Positions 22,843-22,938 of a DNA stretch of 22,938 nucleotides are shown here, piece after piece. The DNA is taken from the NCBI GenBank assembly GCA_963590415.1, contig CAVAPB010000027.1, positions 1 through 22,938 on the forward strand, in the 5' to 3' direction. This DNA comes from Fimenecus sp963590415 (GTDB taxonomy: Bacteria > Bacillota > Clostridia > Oscillospirales > Acutalibacteraceae). The notes beneath the pieces were generated by a model. It saw only the letters and a list, made by a program, of their open reading frames with translations. It was not told the origin of the DNA and did no database searches. The stretch's first letter is position 1, and every line of letters begins with the position of its first letter. A program made the position numbers and the translations under genes.

Positions 22843-22938
22843 GCGCTAAGGCGAGCGGGTAAAATCAAAACGCTTCATAAAGCGCACCGGACCTTGAAAA
22901 TTAAACAACGACTTAAGAAAAAGGAAACCCTGAAATTC
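22843..22938 (+). promoter_or_regulatory. Probable rRNA operon leader (truncated by the window end)
   Basis: No ORF with a ribosome binding site starts here. The stretch ACCTTGAAAATTAAACAACG (22901-22920) resembles the conserved CTTTGAAAACT/CTTGAAAATTAAACA sequence found just before 16S genes in Firmicutes. A small hairpin CGCTT-CATA-AAGCG (22871-22884) precedes it. The 16S gene itself would start beyond base 22938. A tRNA or other stable RNA operon is the alternative. Confidence 0.6.

Noticed and set aside
22819..22872. Inverted pairs around the putative rRNA promoter (CGCTCG/CGAGCG and CGTTTTGAT/ATCAAAACG)
   Set aside because: The left arms lie upstream of the expected transcription start, so they cannot fold in the RNA, and the two pairings overlap and exclude each other. 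Chance or DNA-level effects cannot be separated.

Overview
This window looks like chromosomal DNA from a low-to-mid G+C Gram-positive bacterium of the class Clostridia, most likely a gut-type Ruminococcaceae/Oscillospiraceae relative. This is an inference from gene content and order (a short HacA-like leuC with leuD-leuB, addB-addA, dgt-dnaG-rpoD), the strong purine-rich ribosome binding sites, sigma-A promoters with 17-bp spacers, and the CTT/CTC (Leu) and CAG (Gln) codon habit. The species cannot be named from the sequence alone.

Left part (1-4408): a leucine biosynthesis cluster, leuC-leuD-leuB, tightly packed and closed by a rho-independent terminator. A near-perfect promoter then drives a sodium:alanine/glycine (AGCS) symporter.

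Accessory patch (about 4420-5412): a VanZ-like membrane protein gene with clearly different codon use, bracketed by an exact 12-bp direct repeat and by about 60-bp imperfect repeats. A 13-bp perfect hairpin, an inverted partial repeat copy and a 35-codon ORF that may be a transposase remnant lie to its right. This is the least ordinary part of the window and looks like a decayed mobile unit.

Middle (5415-9263): three genes with their own promoters, each carrying the same 10-mer GTGATAAAAT at the -10 region: a TetR-family regulator, a PutP-type sodium:solute symporter and an intracellular GH27 glycosidase. Hairpin terminators separate them.

Right part (9276-21107): housekeeping. addB and addA (recombinational repair nuclease/helicase, overlapping by 8 bp) follow the GH27 gene with only a 12-bp gap. 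Then come rpmE (zinc-type ribosomal protein L31) with its own promoter and terminator, a YigZ/IMPACT-family gene, and the dgt-dnaG-rpoD cluster (dNTP hydrolase, primase, primary sigma factor) ending at a bidirectional terminator.

Right end (21172-22938): a minus-strand polytopic membrane protein of the O-antigen ligase/polymerase (Wzy/WaaL-like) type with its own promoter, back to back with a consensus plus-strand promoter and a leader that looks like the start of a ribosomal RNA operon lying beyond the window. No tRNA, CRISPR array, riboswitch or intact insertion sequence was recognised. I did not find a convincing new multi-gene system; the best leads are the VanZ patch, an AddB with a degenerate Walker A, and the isolated polymerase-like gene.
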